The position numbers were made by a program, and so were the translations under genes. The notes beneath the pieces are model-generated. The model was not told where the DNA came from. It searched no databases and saw nothing but the letters and a program-made list of their open reading frames with translations. DNA of 64,000 nucleotides from Tetramitus jugosus (lineage: Eukaryota > Heterolobosea > Eutetramitea > Acrasida > Vahlkampfiidae), in assembly GCA_937625935.1 (NCBI GenBank), contig OW569350.1:372001-436000 (forward strand), read 5' to 3'. Below are positions 47,575-57,893 of this stretch, piece by piece (within the stretch, counting starts at the first letter, position 1; each line of letters starts with the position of its first letter).

Positions 47575-50500
47575 ATGGATGATATTCTTCAAGATAGTTT
47601 ACGAGAGATTGGTCTTGAGGGACTGAGAGGATGTACCGCGAATACTCTCTGGTCCTTGCTTGGAATTGTTCATGACAGTGATAAGGATGTTGATGAAGAT
47701 GATGAAGAAGAGGAAAACAATCAGAGAAACACTGTTGATGCAAATGCCCAGTTGAAACAAAAGATTTGGGATATGCTCAAATTGAGTCATGGAGGTGAAC
47801 TTACCTTTTTTTCAACGAGTAATGATGATGATGAGTCGCATCAATCATCAGCAGACACTGTTCAATATACGGAAGAAGGGTTCATGATCGGAAACAAGGT
47901 GTCAAACAGAAGAGAATTAACATACAATGAACTAAAGGAAGCACTCTACACTGATGACAGTATCGTCATGGTAGCAAACAGTGCAATGAGGTCTCACTTG
48001 TTAGGTCTAGGGTTCAGAACGGATACTGCACTGTCAGAGATTCAATATTGTGTGTTGGAGTATTTGGGTCAGTGTAGAGCAAAGGGTGCTTTTCAAGCAG
48101 CAATCGCCAAAGATCTATTCATTGATAACAGGAGCACACAGTATCATTTGAAGCGTTTGTTCGGAGTGGAATTGATCACGAGAGAGCAAAAGTATGACCC
48201 AAAGTTGAAAACGTTTGGAAATTTGATTCATTTGACAAAGTTTTCACCGACAAGTAATCCTCATTATCAGAATGTGGAATCGGCGGAAGAAAGGGCCAAC
48301 AGAGAAGAATACGAGGAATTTCATAAGGTGAAGGAAAACATTGTACCACTCGTAACAGACTTATTAAAGAACGCCAAGAACAATATTCTAATCGAAGTGG
48401 AGGTGCGGAAAACATTGGTGAAGATACCTGATGCGACAAAGGCAAAGCACAGATGGGACAGATTGAAACAAATTTTGGGCAACTCTGGGAAAGTTGAGTT
48501 TTTAAAAGCATACGTAGAGAACAAACTAATGAACTGCATGCGTTTAAAAGAAGATGGTTCCAGCAGTGCAACAGACGAGCAATCTGATGATACAAAGAAC
48601 ACACCAGGATTTTATGCTGAAATACCTCAGATTTATCAAGTCTATGAATTGATTGCAAATTCAGGCGAAAAGGGATTGAAGCACACAGACATTTTTAATT
48701 ATTTCCGTATCGATGCCAAAGTGAGTCATTCCATGTGCGGAGAGCTGAAGAAGGATTACGGTGTTTCTGCCCTTGCACAAAAAATTGACAAACAGACAAT
48801 CTACATATACTCAGCGCCTAACTCTGATCGTGTTTTGATGCATGATCCTTTGCCAGACTTACAAGCTGGTCCCGCAAAGAAGAAAATGGAGAAGATTATT
48901 TCTGTTGTTCCCGAGCAACCTTTAATTATTAGCGAGCCTACAAGATTGAGCGTGCCTAAAGGGAAGAAACCTGGTCCTCCTAAAGGAAGTAAACTCAAGC
49001 GAAGTCCAAAATCAGCTTCTGAAAGTCCAGTGGCAGAGGAGAGCGAGCAAACATCAGACGATGATATCGAAGCATCTGTAGATATCATAGATTTATCTCA
49101 TTCTGCTATCCCTGCCTCACAAAATCCTTCTGACAGAACATCTACACCTCTACGGAAAGGATTAGTTGTCACAAAGCAAATGGCTGAGAGATGTCAAATT
49201 ATTTTAGATTATGTGAACGAGCACAGTATTTGCACAAAATTCCAATTGACAGATTTGTTGAAACAACACGCAGAACAGTGCCACGAAAAGGCAAAGCAGG
49301 AAGGCCATGTGAAACAAACTGCAAAAACGCCTATGTTAGACAGAAAAACAATTACGAGGGCTATTGAGGTGCTAGAAAAAGAGCAGAGAATTAAGACGTT
49401 CTTTGTCACTGTTCCGGCCCTATTTGGCACGTCAAGCAAAGAGTACACATGTATATTGAAGCCTGATATTGATTTATCTTCAGAAATTGTTCAGAATTTT
49501 GTCAAAAATCTAAAGGAAGAAGACGTTACCATTAGCAGACGAAAGGCCAATGATGATGTTAGAGTTGAGAAAGTCAATGTAGAACATTTGGATGAGTTTA
49601 AAGAGCAAAAAAAGATATCAGAAACTGATGCTCTTGCTAGGAAAGAGAGAGTTGGATTGATGTACGCGAAGGTTGTATATAATTCGATCAAAAATGGATA
49701 TATCAATGCTAAGATGGTTCGTGTGAAAAATTTTCACTTTTATTTATGGAAGTACCATCTCGAGCATGAAGAAAACACAGCGAATAACGAGGATCGTTTG
49801 ACAGGAGCATACAAGCTCTCTGATTTACTAGCTAATATGCCTCTCCTTCTATTTTTACGTATTGTTGGATGCTTAGGAGATGTCGATTTTGATGAATATA
49901 AAAAAGGAGACCCCGACCTCCTCACAAAGCCCATTAAAAGCTTGCATCCATCACTCCAGAAAGAGTTGATTACCAAAGAGAACTTAAGGCAGGCATATGT
50001 CACTCGCATATTATTTTTCTTAAAACTTCTCCAAAAGTTAGGATTGTTGGAAGTGCCTGGTAACACGAGTAACGCAGGAGAACTCAAAGATTATGGTTTG
50101 GACGCATTTCAACAATTTAAACTGGTTTCACGACCAACATTTGTTGATCCAGACCACAGCACATCTACCTTTAACTTTACCACGATTGATGATGTGTCGG
50201 AGTACTGGAAAGATCTGGAGTTCTACTCAATTCATACTCTGGAAGATTTAGCTGAGAACGAAGCCGAGTATGAAGAGGATGTTAAGGAACCCGAGCAAAA
50301 CAACAAGAAGAAAAGAAGACGCCAAAAGAAACATAAGGCGACATTGAGACGTTTGCCAGAACTTCGCAAATCAAATTGGGTAGAAATGAGATACTTCACA
50401 GTGAATCAACTTAGAGTTCTTGAAGAATTTCAGAAGAAATTGAAAGAAGATGAGAAACCTTCTCATGCTGACTGTTTTAAACTTGCCAAACTCACCAAGT

Positions 50501-53115
50501 CCTCTCTAGATCAGGTTGTCTTATACTTTTTCAGGTATAGAGAGAAGATTCTTTCAGCACGACTCCATACAACAACTGAATTCCAGGTAACCAAGAATTT
50601 ATTTAAATCATCAACGAAGAAACAAAGAAGAGACAAACCAAAGAAGAGCATAACAAAAGAAAAGGTTCACAAGTCCAAAAGAAGAACTGGCAAAACTTTA
50701 TCATCAATCTTCAATTTGGATGAGCAGGAAGATGCAATGGAAGCCGAGAACGAGGAATCTGTCTCATCAGAAGAAGCGCAGGAATCTGATAGTGAAGCTG
50801 AAGATGCTGACGAGGTTCTTCAAGAATTGATTCACAGCTCGGATGAGTCATCAGATGAATCAGGTGAAGATGAGGATGAAGAGCCAAAAACCTCCAAGGA
50901 TGCTCCTCTATCGCTCTTCCAGTATGCTTCTCAAAACAGATTACCAACGCTAAAGAAACCAAAAAAGAAAAAGGTGAAGGCACAAGCTTCTGTTCATCCA
51001 TCTCATGTCGATGCGTTCGTTAAACAGAAGAAGTTCAAAAAGAGAGAAAGAGAGAGAATTCAAGAACAAGAAAAGCAGGCCCCAAAGAGACCTGTCAAGA
51101 AGCACTTTTGGAAACCCGAAGAGGATCTTCAACTGCTTGAAGCCATTGCTAGAGAACGAGAGGTAGATCCCGCAACAGGAAAGCTAGTAATTAAACCTGT
51201 TAACTGGCAGAAGGTTGCAGAAGGTGTACCTGGTATGAACAATGAGCAATGCAGAAGGAGATGGAGTGCAGTGTTGCGTCTTCTTCCTTGGTGTCGCAGA
51301 GCTGTAGAGGTGGCTTGCGCGCACAAACAATTGAACAATGACATCAACAATGAAATCAGTTTGAGGAGTATTCTCATGTCGTGTCGGGATGAGCACAACG
51401 CTGGTGGATCTAGCAATACATTGGAGATCGAACATAGTATGCTGGGCAAAATTGATCGAGCTTTACCAGCCAGCATCGAGCTACTTCACCAACATTTCAC
51501 CATTTTGAAAATATACGAGTCAGAAAAATATGCGAAATCATCGTTGACAATTCAAGACGAAGTGATGAAGGACGTGGAAAGTAATGTGAAAAAGGGAACA
51601 ATCAAGGAGGCAGTTCTAACCGACCTTCTCCGAATTATTTTATTGACTCCTGAAGAGGATTATGATGTCAAAGCCGCTTACACCTTGGTCAAGCGATTTG
51701 ACACGATAGAAATTGAAAACGCATTACAGCATTTGAAGAAATTGAAAGTTGTATCGAAGAATAAGCATAGAGGATTTAGAATGAGAGGAATTCGACTCAA
51801 CCACAACTTTGTTGATCGTTGTACAATCTCACATTTCCCCAAGGAAACGTTCTCTGATGCTGAAAAGATCAAAAGACATATCTTTGATCCTTTCAGTCGA
51901 GATGAAGACGAGGAAGATAGAGCATTTCAGCAACCTATTATCAACACAGACAGATTACAATTTAATCCCTTGTGTACAGGTGGTGAAGTAGCTGGTCTCT
52001 TTAATCTTGTATGTCAAGGAAAAGTGAAGCTTCGAGCTGAATTACCATTCGCCTGGGCTCAAGAGAGCGAAGAAGACAGTATTGCCCAATATCCTGAAAA
52101 CACTGCAGGTGGCAAAGGAGTAAGTTATCATTTAATGCGAGTAGGTGCAATTCGAGGCGAGAGTGACTTTGTGAGTGGCTTATCATTACCCTCTCATAAA
52201 GCTCGACACTTCCAACTGCAGCTACCAGATTGGGCCATATTTATTGAACCTGTGATTGAAGGTGCTCAACCATCCAGATTCGAAGATTTGAGCAACGATT
52301 GTACAGAACATAATTTAGATATCGATAGACCGGTTGTTGTCAAGAGAAAGCGAAACAGTCTCGAAGACAACGAGGATGACGAGCACGCTTCGAAACGACC
52401 TCGCTTAACGAGCGAGGAAGAGCAAAAAATGGATCAAGTGATTGTAGATTTGACAATTGGTGAGTATGGGGATGCGGAACAACTTGAGGCAGCATGCAGA
52501 GATATTCTGATCCATGACAGCAATGCCACTGAGAAATGTACTCAACTGAAGGAACTATATCTCCGAATTGAAAATTCGAAGGAAGCAGGTATTTCGTTGG
52601 AAGAGTTATCTGTAAGTGACGAACAACGTGACTATTTACGAATTTTGAAGGAGAAAGGATGTATCCTTGAGTTATCAGATTTTAAGTCATCTTATCTTGT
52701 CGCGTGTAAACATGCAAGTCAATTTATGTTGCCCTGCTCTACAAAGTCAGGACGGGGTGCTCCTGTAGTCGACGAAACAAAACGTATTCCAATCACACCA
52801 TTCGTCAAATTGAATGGAGAGGTAAATACTGAATTTATCGTATCCCTCAAACATGCTGTCGCAGAGCTGCTGATGAGAAAACCAGGCATACCTGAAAAAT
52901 TCCTCCTACAAGAGCTGGATGTTCTGAACAGACCTGCTGTCCTTCACATTTTACGAGAGATGGAAGAGAGCAAGTTAATATCGTCTGTTGAACAGAAGGT
53001 GTCTTCCTCCTCCATACGGAAGAGTCCTCTTTTATTCGATGATGATGAAGAACAGGAAGAGTTCGAAACAACCAAATGTTATTACGTAACCTGCGATGCA
53101 CTGTTCTACCAATAA
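47575..53115 (+). CDS. GTF3C1: General transcription factor IIIC subunit 1 (B-block binding, TFC3/GTF3C1)
   Basis: An 1846-residue intronless protein, the largest TFIIIC subunit, which binds the B box of tRNA genes for RNA polymerase III. The start matches the family (LGLEGL-type LREIGLEGLRG...LW). The B-block winged helix follows (YCVLEYLGQCRAKGAFQAAI, then HLKRLFGVELI). Further parts include charged linkers, a SANT/MYB-like segment near 1175-1240 (FWKPEEDLQLLEAI, CRRRWSAVLRLLPWCR), and the end motif MRKPGIPEKFLLQELDVL, which corresponds to MTRPGIPESSLL in human. Length is close to human (about 2100). ATG at 47575 (ACAATG). The stop is 2 bp from the convergent XPR1 stop. Confidence 0.88.
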   Translation: MDDILQDSLREIGLEGLRGCTANTLWSLLGIVHDSDKDVDEDDEEEENNQRNTVDANAQLKQKIWDMLKLSHGGELTFFSTSNDDDESHQSSADTVQYTEEGFMIGNKVSNRRELTYNELKEALYTDDSIVMVANSAMRSHLLGLGFRTDTALSEIQYCVLEYLGQCRAKGAFQAAIAKDLFIDNRSTQYHLKRLFGVELITREQKYDPKLKTFGNLIHLTKFSPTSNPHYQNVESAEERANREEYEEFHKVKENIVPLVTDLLKNAKNNILIEVEVRKTLVKIPDATKAKHRWDRLKQILGNSGKVEFLKAYVENKLMNCMRLKEDGSSSATDEQSDDTKNTPGFYAEIPQIYQVYELIANSGEKGLKHTDIFNYFRIDAKVSHSMCGELKKDYGVSALAQKIDKQTIYIYSAPNSDRVLMHDPLPDLQAGPAKKKMEKIISVVPEQPLIISEPTRLSVPKGKKPGPPKGSKLKRSPKSASESPVAEESEQTSDDDIEASVDIIDLSHSAIPASQNPSDRTSTPLRKGLVVTKQMAERCQIILDYVNEHSICTKFQLTDLLKQHAEQCHEKAKQEGHVKQTAKTPMLDRKTITRAIEVLEKEQRIKTFFVTVPALFGTSSKEYTCILKPDIDLSSEIVQNFVKNLKEEDVTISRRKANDDVRVEKVNVEHLDEFKEQKKISETDALARKERVGLMYAKVVYNSIKNGYINAKMVRVKNFHFYLWKYHLEHEENTANNEDRLTGAYKLSDLLANMPLLLFLRIVGCLGDVDFDEYKKGDPDLLTKPIKSLHPSLQKELITKENLRQAYVTRILFFLKLLQKLGLLEVPGNTSNAGELKDYGLDAFQQFKLVSRPTFVDPDHSTSTFNFTTIDDVSEYWKDLEFYSIHTLEDLAENEAEYEEDVKEPEQNNKKKRRRQKKHKATLRRLPELRKSNWVEMRYFTVNQLRVLEEFQKKLKEDEKPSHADCFKLAKLTKSSLDQVVLYFFRYREKILSARLHTTTEFQVTKNLFKSSTKKQRRDKPKKSITKEKVHKSKRRTGKTLSSIFNLDEQEDAMEAENEESVSSEEAQESDSEAEDADEVLQELIHSSDESSDESGEDEDEEPKTSKDAPLSLFQYASQNRLPTLKKPKKKKVKAQASVHPSHVDAFVKQKKFKKRERERIQEQEKQAPKRPVKKHFWKPEEDLQLLEAIAREREVDPATGKLVIKPVNWQKVAEGVPGMNNEQCRRRWSAVLRLLPWCRRAVEVACAHKQLNNDINNEISLRSILMSCRDEHNAGGSSNTLEIEHSMLGKIDRALPASIELLHQHFTILKIYESEKYAKSSLTIQDEVMKDVESNVKKGTIKEAVLTDLLRIILLTPEEDYDVKAAYTLVKRFDTIEIENALQHLKKLKVVSKNKHRGFRMRGIRLNHNFVDRCTISHFPKETFSDAEKIKRHIFDPFSRDEDEEDRAFQQPIINTDRLQFNPLCTGGEVAGLFNLVCQGKVKLRAELPFAWAQESEEDSIAQYPENTAGGKGVSYHLMRVGAIRGESDFVSGLSLPSHKARHFQLQLPDWAIFIEPVIEGAQPSRFEDLSNDCTEHNLDIDRPVVVKRKRNSLEDNEDDEHASKRPRLTSEEEQKMDQVIVDLTIGEYGDAEQLEAACRDILIHDSNATEKCTQLKELYLRIENSKEAGISLEELSVSDEQRDYLRILKEKGCILELSDFKSSYLVACKHASQFMLPCSTKSGRGAPVVDETKRIPITPFVKLNGEVNTEFIVSLKHAVAELLMRKPGIPEKFLLQELDVLNRPAVLHILREMEESKLISSVEQKVSSSSIRKSPLLFDDDEEQEEFETTKCYYVTCDALFYQ

Positions 53116-53117
53116 AT

Positions 53118-55777
53118 CTACACCAGTTCGATTTCTATCGGCTTTCGGTGCCTCTCTGTGCTTTCGTCAGCTGGTTTTACATCACTCTCTTGGGTAGGCT
53201 CTATGTCCTTATGTGCTCTGTACCGTCTTCTTTGCGAACGTGAAACCCAGTCAATCAACCTCCTGAAAGGGTTTCGCTTCTCTGTGTTCATCGGAATACC
53301 AACTAACCGATCACTGGCAATCACTTCAAACGGCAGAGGAACCTCTCGAATTAGTCGATAATGTTCACAATTTGTCAAATGTTCATTCTCGAGTCTGAAT
53401 ATGTTCCACACGATTCTTCTGAGAATCTCTACTATTACCACGGTGAAAATAAGCCAGTCGACAGATCGAAGATGAACGTAAGTTCTGAGTAAATAGCTGA
53501 CTAACCACATGAAACGCATCATGCAATTCAAAACAGCTGCCACATAATACCAAATAGGACGGAATAATAATTCAGGGCGAAGCAGAGTCTTGCAGAATCT
53601 GTATCTTGACTCCTTGTCATCCCAGTACATAATTAACGACCAATCCATAACAATATCCCAAAAACATTTGTACAATGTACTGACAATATTGACGCTCAAC
53701 CAAACATAAGTAACAATTACTTTTGTGTGACCTGTCGTGAAAGCTCTCTGAACAAAAGCGATGAGGATTACCACGATACACAAAAAATACTTCAGAAAAT
53801 TGAACAGTTGAGTCTTTTGTTTCGAGTCATAGTAACGCCTAAAATGAGCATAAGTATAAGTGGTTGAAATATAATCGCGAACATCCATTCAGAAACCACA
53901 TACCGTAAGCATTGCATGGCACGCGCATAGAATGGGAAAATGTTCAAAACTGGAACACCTAATTGCTGTGTCTTCAGACAAGCATCATGGACTAAAGAGA
54001 ACACATTAGTATCAAACTGGAAAAGATACATCTAGGTATTAATCAGAAAGGAGAATTCATACATGCAGAGTGTTCAAGTCCCATCTCATCCGTGAATGCA
54101 CAGGCAATAAACTGAAGTTCAAACAGTGTGTCAGCCAGTGATGTCAGTTGATCACCCATCCAAAAATCAGTAAATGGTACTTTGAAGAATGGTGCGAGCG
54201 AGATTCGAGTGAGTGTACCCATTAACCAGAATCGTATCTCTCCAAACAAGTACTTTCGGCTTGGCAAGAAAAACCAGATGAATAGAACACCATATAAGAC
54301 AACAGGATGAATCCATGATAAGTCATGGAAATTGAGTTGACCCCGATCCTGCATCACAACAAACCACATGTAAAGTACTGCACTCGTGCATAATAAACAA
54401 TATGAAAATAAACCAAATTGCAAAAATCTCCACTTTGATAAATGAGTCGAAGGTGGGAAATCGAATATATAAACGTAATTAATTCTCGATCGGTTCCATA
54501 TGCGAACATTAAATGCAATTCCCAGAGCCATCACGGTCGGATAAAAATATATTCGGTACATGTACAAGCTAGCGTCATCCAATGTGTAATTGTTAGTTTG
54601 ATATTCTTCCCATTTGTCAGACATTATCAGATACATACCTCATGCTCGAAAAATATGGAAAGCTTTTCATTTGTGCATATGCAGTGAAATAGTAGATGAC
54701 CACAATGAGTGACAGTAATCCAGCTATACCCGTAAGTATTCCGGTAGTATAACCCGCAAATGACTCTCCATAATCCACTTGGTTGACCAACCGGAGTTGT
54801 TTCTTCGCTTCCGATGGATCATTAGGATAAAGCTCGTCTGTAACAATCGTCCTACAATCATCAATCAACTCTTGCACATGAGAATGTGTCATAAAAGAGG
54901 CATAGTTCAGTTGATTCGCTACAATTTCTCTCTGCAATAGGGTTCCATGCAATGTACGATCAAATTTGTGACACAAGTGGACAATGGCAGCCTGATTTAC
55001 TGTCCTATAATTTAACAACAAGTTCAAGAATCTGTAATGCTCAATAAATGCCTCACGGAGCATCTCCAACTGCCTCTTTCGCGCCAACAACCCCTCATCC
55101 TTCTTCGTGCGGAAAACTTTGATCTGTTCCAACAATGCGTCATGCTTTTTGGTTAACTCTGCATCCTTTCGCTCAAAAAACTCATTCATCTTTCGAATTT
55201 CAATAATCATCAACTCCTGGAACCGATCGACTTGATACTGGCAGATTGCCACTCTCATTGCATGAATCGAACTATCCCTGCCCGTCCTCTCTGTCGACGA
55301 CGTGTTCACCAACGTATGCAAATTGCTCAATGTCCTAATAATAGAGAAGGAAGTGCTATCACCGCCTGTAGCTGAGCGATTCTTTTTACCATCGCTACTA
55401 CTTGCATTATCAACTGTATTCGCACCAAAAGTAACCAACTTTTTTCGAGGATGATTCTGATGAGGATGAGAACCATCTGAATCATAGGTGACAACATCTG
55501 AGCTCTCATCCAAATGTTCATCCATATGATGATGAGCATGCTCGTGAGACTCTATAGGATCTCTTGTTGAGCTTGTTGTCATGGTAGTCGCATGGAGAGC
55601 ACTACCACTACTCTCATCATGTAGTTCATTGTTAAAGGTCAATGGTGAAGAACTGCCCGTCACATCAAACAACTGCTTCTTTGCAAGGTGAATCAGCTCG
55701 TTGAACTTTGCATAATCCAAGAAGAAGGATTTCCACTCTGGTGTGAGCAAATGCTCAAACTTGTCTCCAAAATTCAT
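53118..55777 (-). CDS. XPR1: XPR1-type phosphate exporter (SPX-EXS)
   Basis: Four exons on the minus strand: 55777-54639, 54568-54063, 53991-53904 and 53838-53118 (817 residues). Introns are 70, 71 and 65 nt with GTATG donors, and frame is kept. The second intron was set by phase and contains TACTAAT. The N-terminal SPX domain starts MNFGDKFEHLLTPEWKSFFL; it senses inositol pyrophosphates. It is broken by a Ser/His-rich insert at about 45-150. The membrane part and EXS domain contain IDWIHP-like LSWIHPVVLY, DQLTSLADTLFELQF, LRRYYDSKQK and RRIVWNIFRLENEHLTNCEH, the family end. It exports phosphate from the cytosol. Confidence 0.88.
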
Positions 55778-55968
55778 CAACTAACGTATTAGAAAACAAA
55801 GAGATTGATTGTTTGAGATGATATCTTGTTTTGTTGTTGTGGCGAAAGTGTTGGGTGAGGTGTGAACGTTTCAAACATCAGGAGAATCTTTTCGAGAGTT
55901 TGGGCAAAAATACGCGTTTTTTTGGCCTCTATCGGATGGGCGGGAACTGCAAGGCGAGTTTTGTGTGT

Positions 55969-57609
55969 TTACAATAAATGTTTCACATGACACAAAGACT
56001 CGGTCAGGACGTCGAGTTGACTGGCCTTGTACTGAAGAGCAATCATTTCGTTCTCTGTGAGGCTGGCTTGATCGTTTGTGGAATCTGCGTTGAGCATGTT
56101 GATCAGTGCATCCAAGGTCACTTGAAGAGTCTGCACGACAATATCATCATTGGATTTGGGTGTGAATGGAGTCCATTTTGCTCCCTTCAGTGCTCGTTTG
56201 AGCTCCTGCTCATTCATTAAGGCAATCCGAAGAGCTGCAATCATCTTACTGGGGATAGGTCCCTTGTGGAAGAAGTGATCCAGAGAGAGGTGGAACTTTT
56301 TGAGCAGAGCCAATTTTTGATCTTGAATCTTCTGCGAATCAGTCTCTGGCATCTCAAAATCAATATAGTATCGATCATAAGTATTGTTCTGTGTAATGAA
56401 TCCATAGTATTGCAAAAGTTCTCTATTTGAGTACGGACCGTAGCAAATGAACAACTGGTCGCCCTTCTTTACATTTGCAAAGGTTTTCAATTGGAATGCA
56501 TCCAATTCTGCGATATATGATCCCTTGGACTCCAATTGAGGATATGGGAATGTGTTGACAAAATCGACAAACGGCAGCATGCAACATCCCATATCTCGGA
56601 ACGAGAAGGCTCGTGTATCAACAATGGCACGAGTCCACACCAAATTCTCATACGTAAATACATCTTGCTTGAACACATCTGGAAAATGTTCAAACAGAAC
56701 TGGGAATATGGAATCATGGAAATCCTTGAGTTGATCCTTTGTTTGCATTACCTCGATGTACAATGGCGTACCTTGTAACCTCTCTAGTGCTTCATCAGAA
56801 AAGTATAGTGGATAAGTAGGCAAAGTCTGAGGTAAAATATCGAAATAGGGTTTCCATTTCGTATCAGGATTACCCTTCTCATACATGATAAACAACGTTA
56901 TTAAACTGTCCTCATCAAGTTGCAACTCCTCCTTTAATCGAACAAAAATAGGACCGACAGATTCTGATTCCAATGCAGTCTTCACACACAGCAATAACTT
57001 TCTTGAAATTGTAATAATCACTTGATCGTTCGCCAAATCTTCAACAGCAGCCAATCCCTTACCGAAACATTCAAAGTCAGCAACAGCAACCTTTGAATGC
57101 TCAATCTGATTTTCATTTGCCCACTCCAAAAACTTTTTCATTCGCTTTTCTTCCATTGAATCTTCGCTGGCATCATTGCTGTTCACAATGACATGCTTTG
57201 GTTGATTTTGAGTCACAAACAACGTATAATGATCCACGACGCTCTGATAACATCTTTTCAAGATGTTTACTTCGTTTTCATCGCGTTGTTCCTCAGTCTT
57301 CATCATAGCACTCAAGTGTCTCTTCAAAAACAAAAAGGATCGCATTTCATTGTAGGCCGAAATGATTTGTTTCTTTGGATTCATTTTCTCTGCTTCAAAA
57401 AAATAAAGCTCAATATCGGTCATGTGACACACTCTCACAGCGCACAACAAATCTTCGGAAAGGTCATTCTGGTGTTCGTCAGAGGAGTCACCGCCAATGA
57501 CTTGTTTCTCGTGACCAACTTTGAATTTTTGCAGAATTTGAGTCTTTTGGGCTACAATGGACTCATCTTCGTCCTCAATTGGGATACTGATAAAAATGGG
57601 CTTTGGCAT
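55969..57609 (-). CDS. SETD3-like SET-domain methyltransferase with altered NH motif
   Basis: A 546-residue protein of the plant Rubisco-LSMT/SETD3 class. The N-terminal ~150 residues are an unusual extension. The SET region runs from GKGLAAVEDLANDQVIITI through WTRAIVDTRAFSF to the core. The core motif reads LPFVDFVNTFP (about 345), where active members have D--NH; Asn stays but His is Thr. The catalytic Tyr segment is FICYGPYSNRELLQYYGF, intact. A C-terminal substrate-binding domain follows. Members methylate His or Lys of actin, ribosomal or metabolic proteins. Activity here is uncertain. ATG at 57609. Confidence 0.8.
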   Translation of the reverse strand: MPKPIFISIPIEDEDESIVAQKTQILQKFKVGHEKQVIGGDSSDEHQNDLSEDLLCAVRVCHMTDIELYFFEAEKMNPKKQIISAYNEMRSFLFLKRHLSAMMKTEEQRDENEVNILKRCYQSVVDHYTLFVTQNQPKHVIVNSNDASEDSMEEKRMKKFLEWANENQIEHSKVAVADFECFGKGLAAVEDLANDQVIITISRKLLLCVKTALESESVGPIFVRLKEELQLDEDSLITLFIMYEKGNPDTKWKPYFDILPQTLPTYPLYFSDEALERLQGTPLYIEVMQTKDQLKDFHDSIFPVLFEHFPDVFKQDVFTYENLVWTRAIVDTRAFSFRDMGCCMLPFVDFVNTFPYPQLESKGSYIAELDAFQLKTFANVKKGDQLFICYGPYSNRELLQYYGFITQNNTYDRYYIDFEMPETDSQKIQDQKLALLKKFHLSLDHFFHKGPIPSKMIAALRIALMNEQELKRALKGAKWTPFTPKSNDDIVVQTLQVTLDALINMLNADSTNDQASLTENEMIALQYKASQLDVLTESLCHVKHLL

Positions 57610-57696
57610 ATCACAGTGGCTTTTTTGTTGGTGGTACTGGCATGTTTTTGTGTGAAATTTCTCCTATTTCGATGAAGTTTCAATTTTCCATCTTCC

Positions 57697-57720
57697 AATC
57701 CGCTACGAAAACTGCGGATT
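57697..57720. promoter_or_regulatory. Inverted repeat in SETD3-like / K+ channel divergent promoter
   Basis: AATCCGC, 10 nt, GCGGATT: a perfect 7-bp inverted repeat in the 284-bp gap between divergent start codons. It shares TCCGC...GCGGA with the element at 31741-31764. Confidence 0.45.
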
Positions 57721-57893
57721 AGACTCGTTGGGATGAAACGGTGTCGCGCGTTCACATCAGAGAATATCGCGCAAAGCTGTCTCAGAACTTTTACGTGGCA
57801 GTGAACGCGAGAAAACTCAAAAGCAAATTTCCACGAGCACAATTGAAAACTCTGTTGACTTACTAACGACTCTTACCCTTCCACACACTAAAA

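Noticed and set aside
53992-54062. A 31- or 46-nt intron in XPR1 using the nearer acceptors
   Set aside because: Both break the reading frame and are shorter than the other introns; the 71-nt choice keeps frame and contains TACTAAT.
54569-54638. Read-through of XPR1 exon 1-2 boundary as a separate gene start
   Set aside because: The stretch has GTATGT and GCTAG borders, and splicing it joins the SPX and membrane parts in frame, giving one XPR1 protein.
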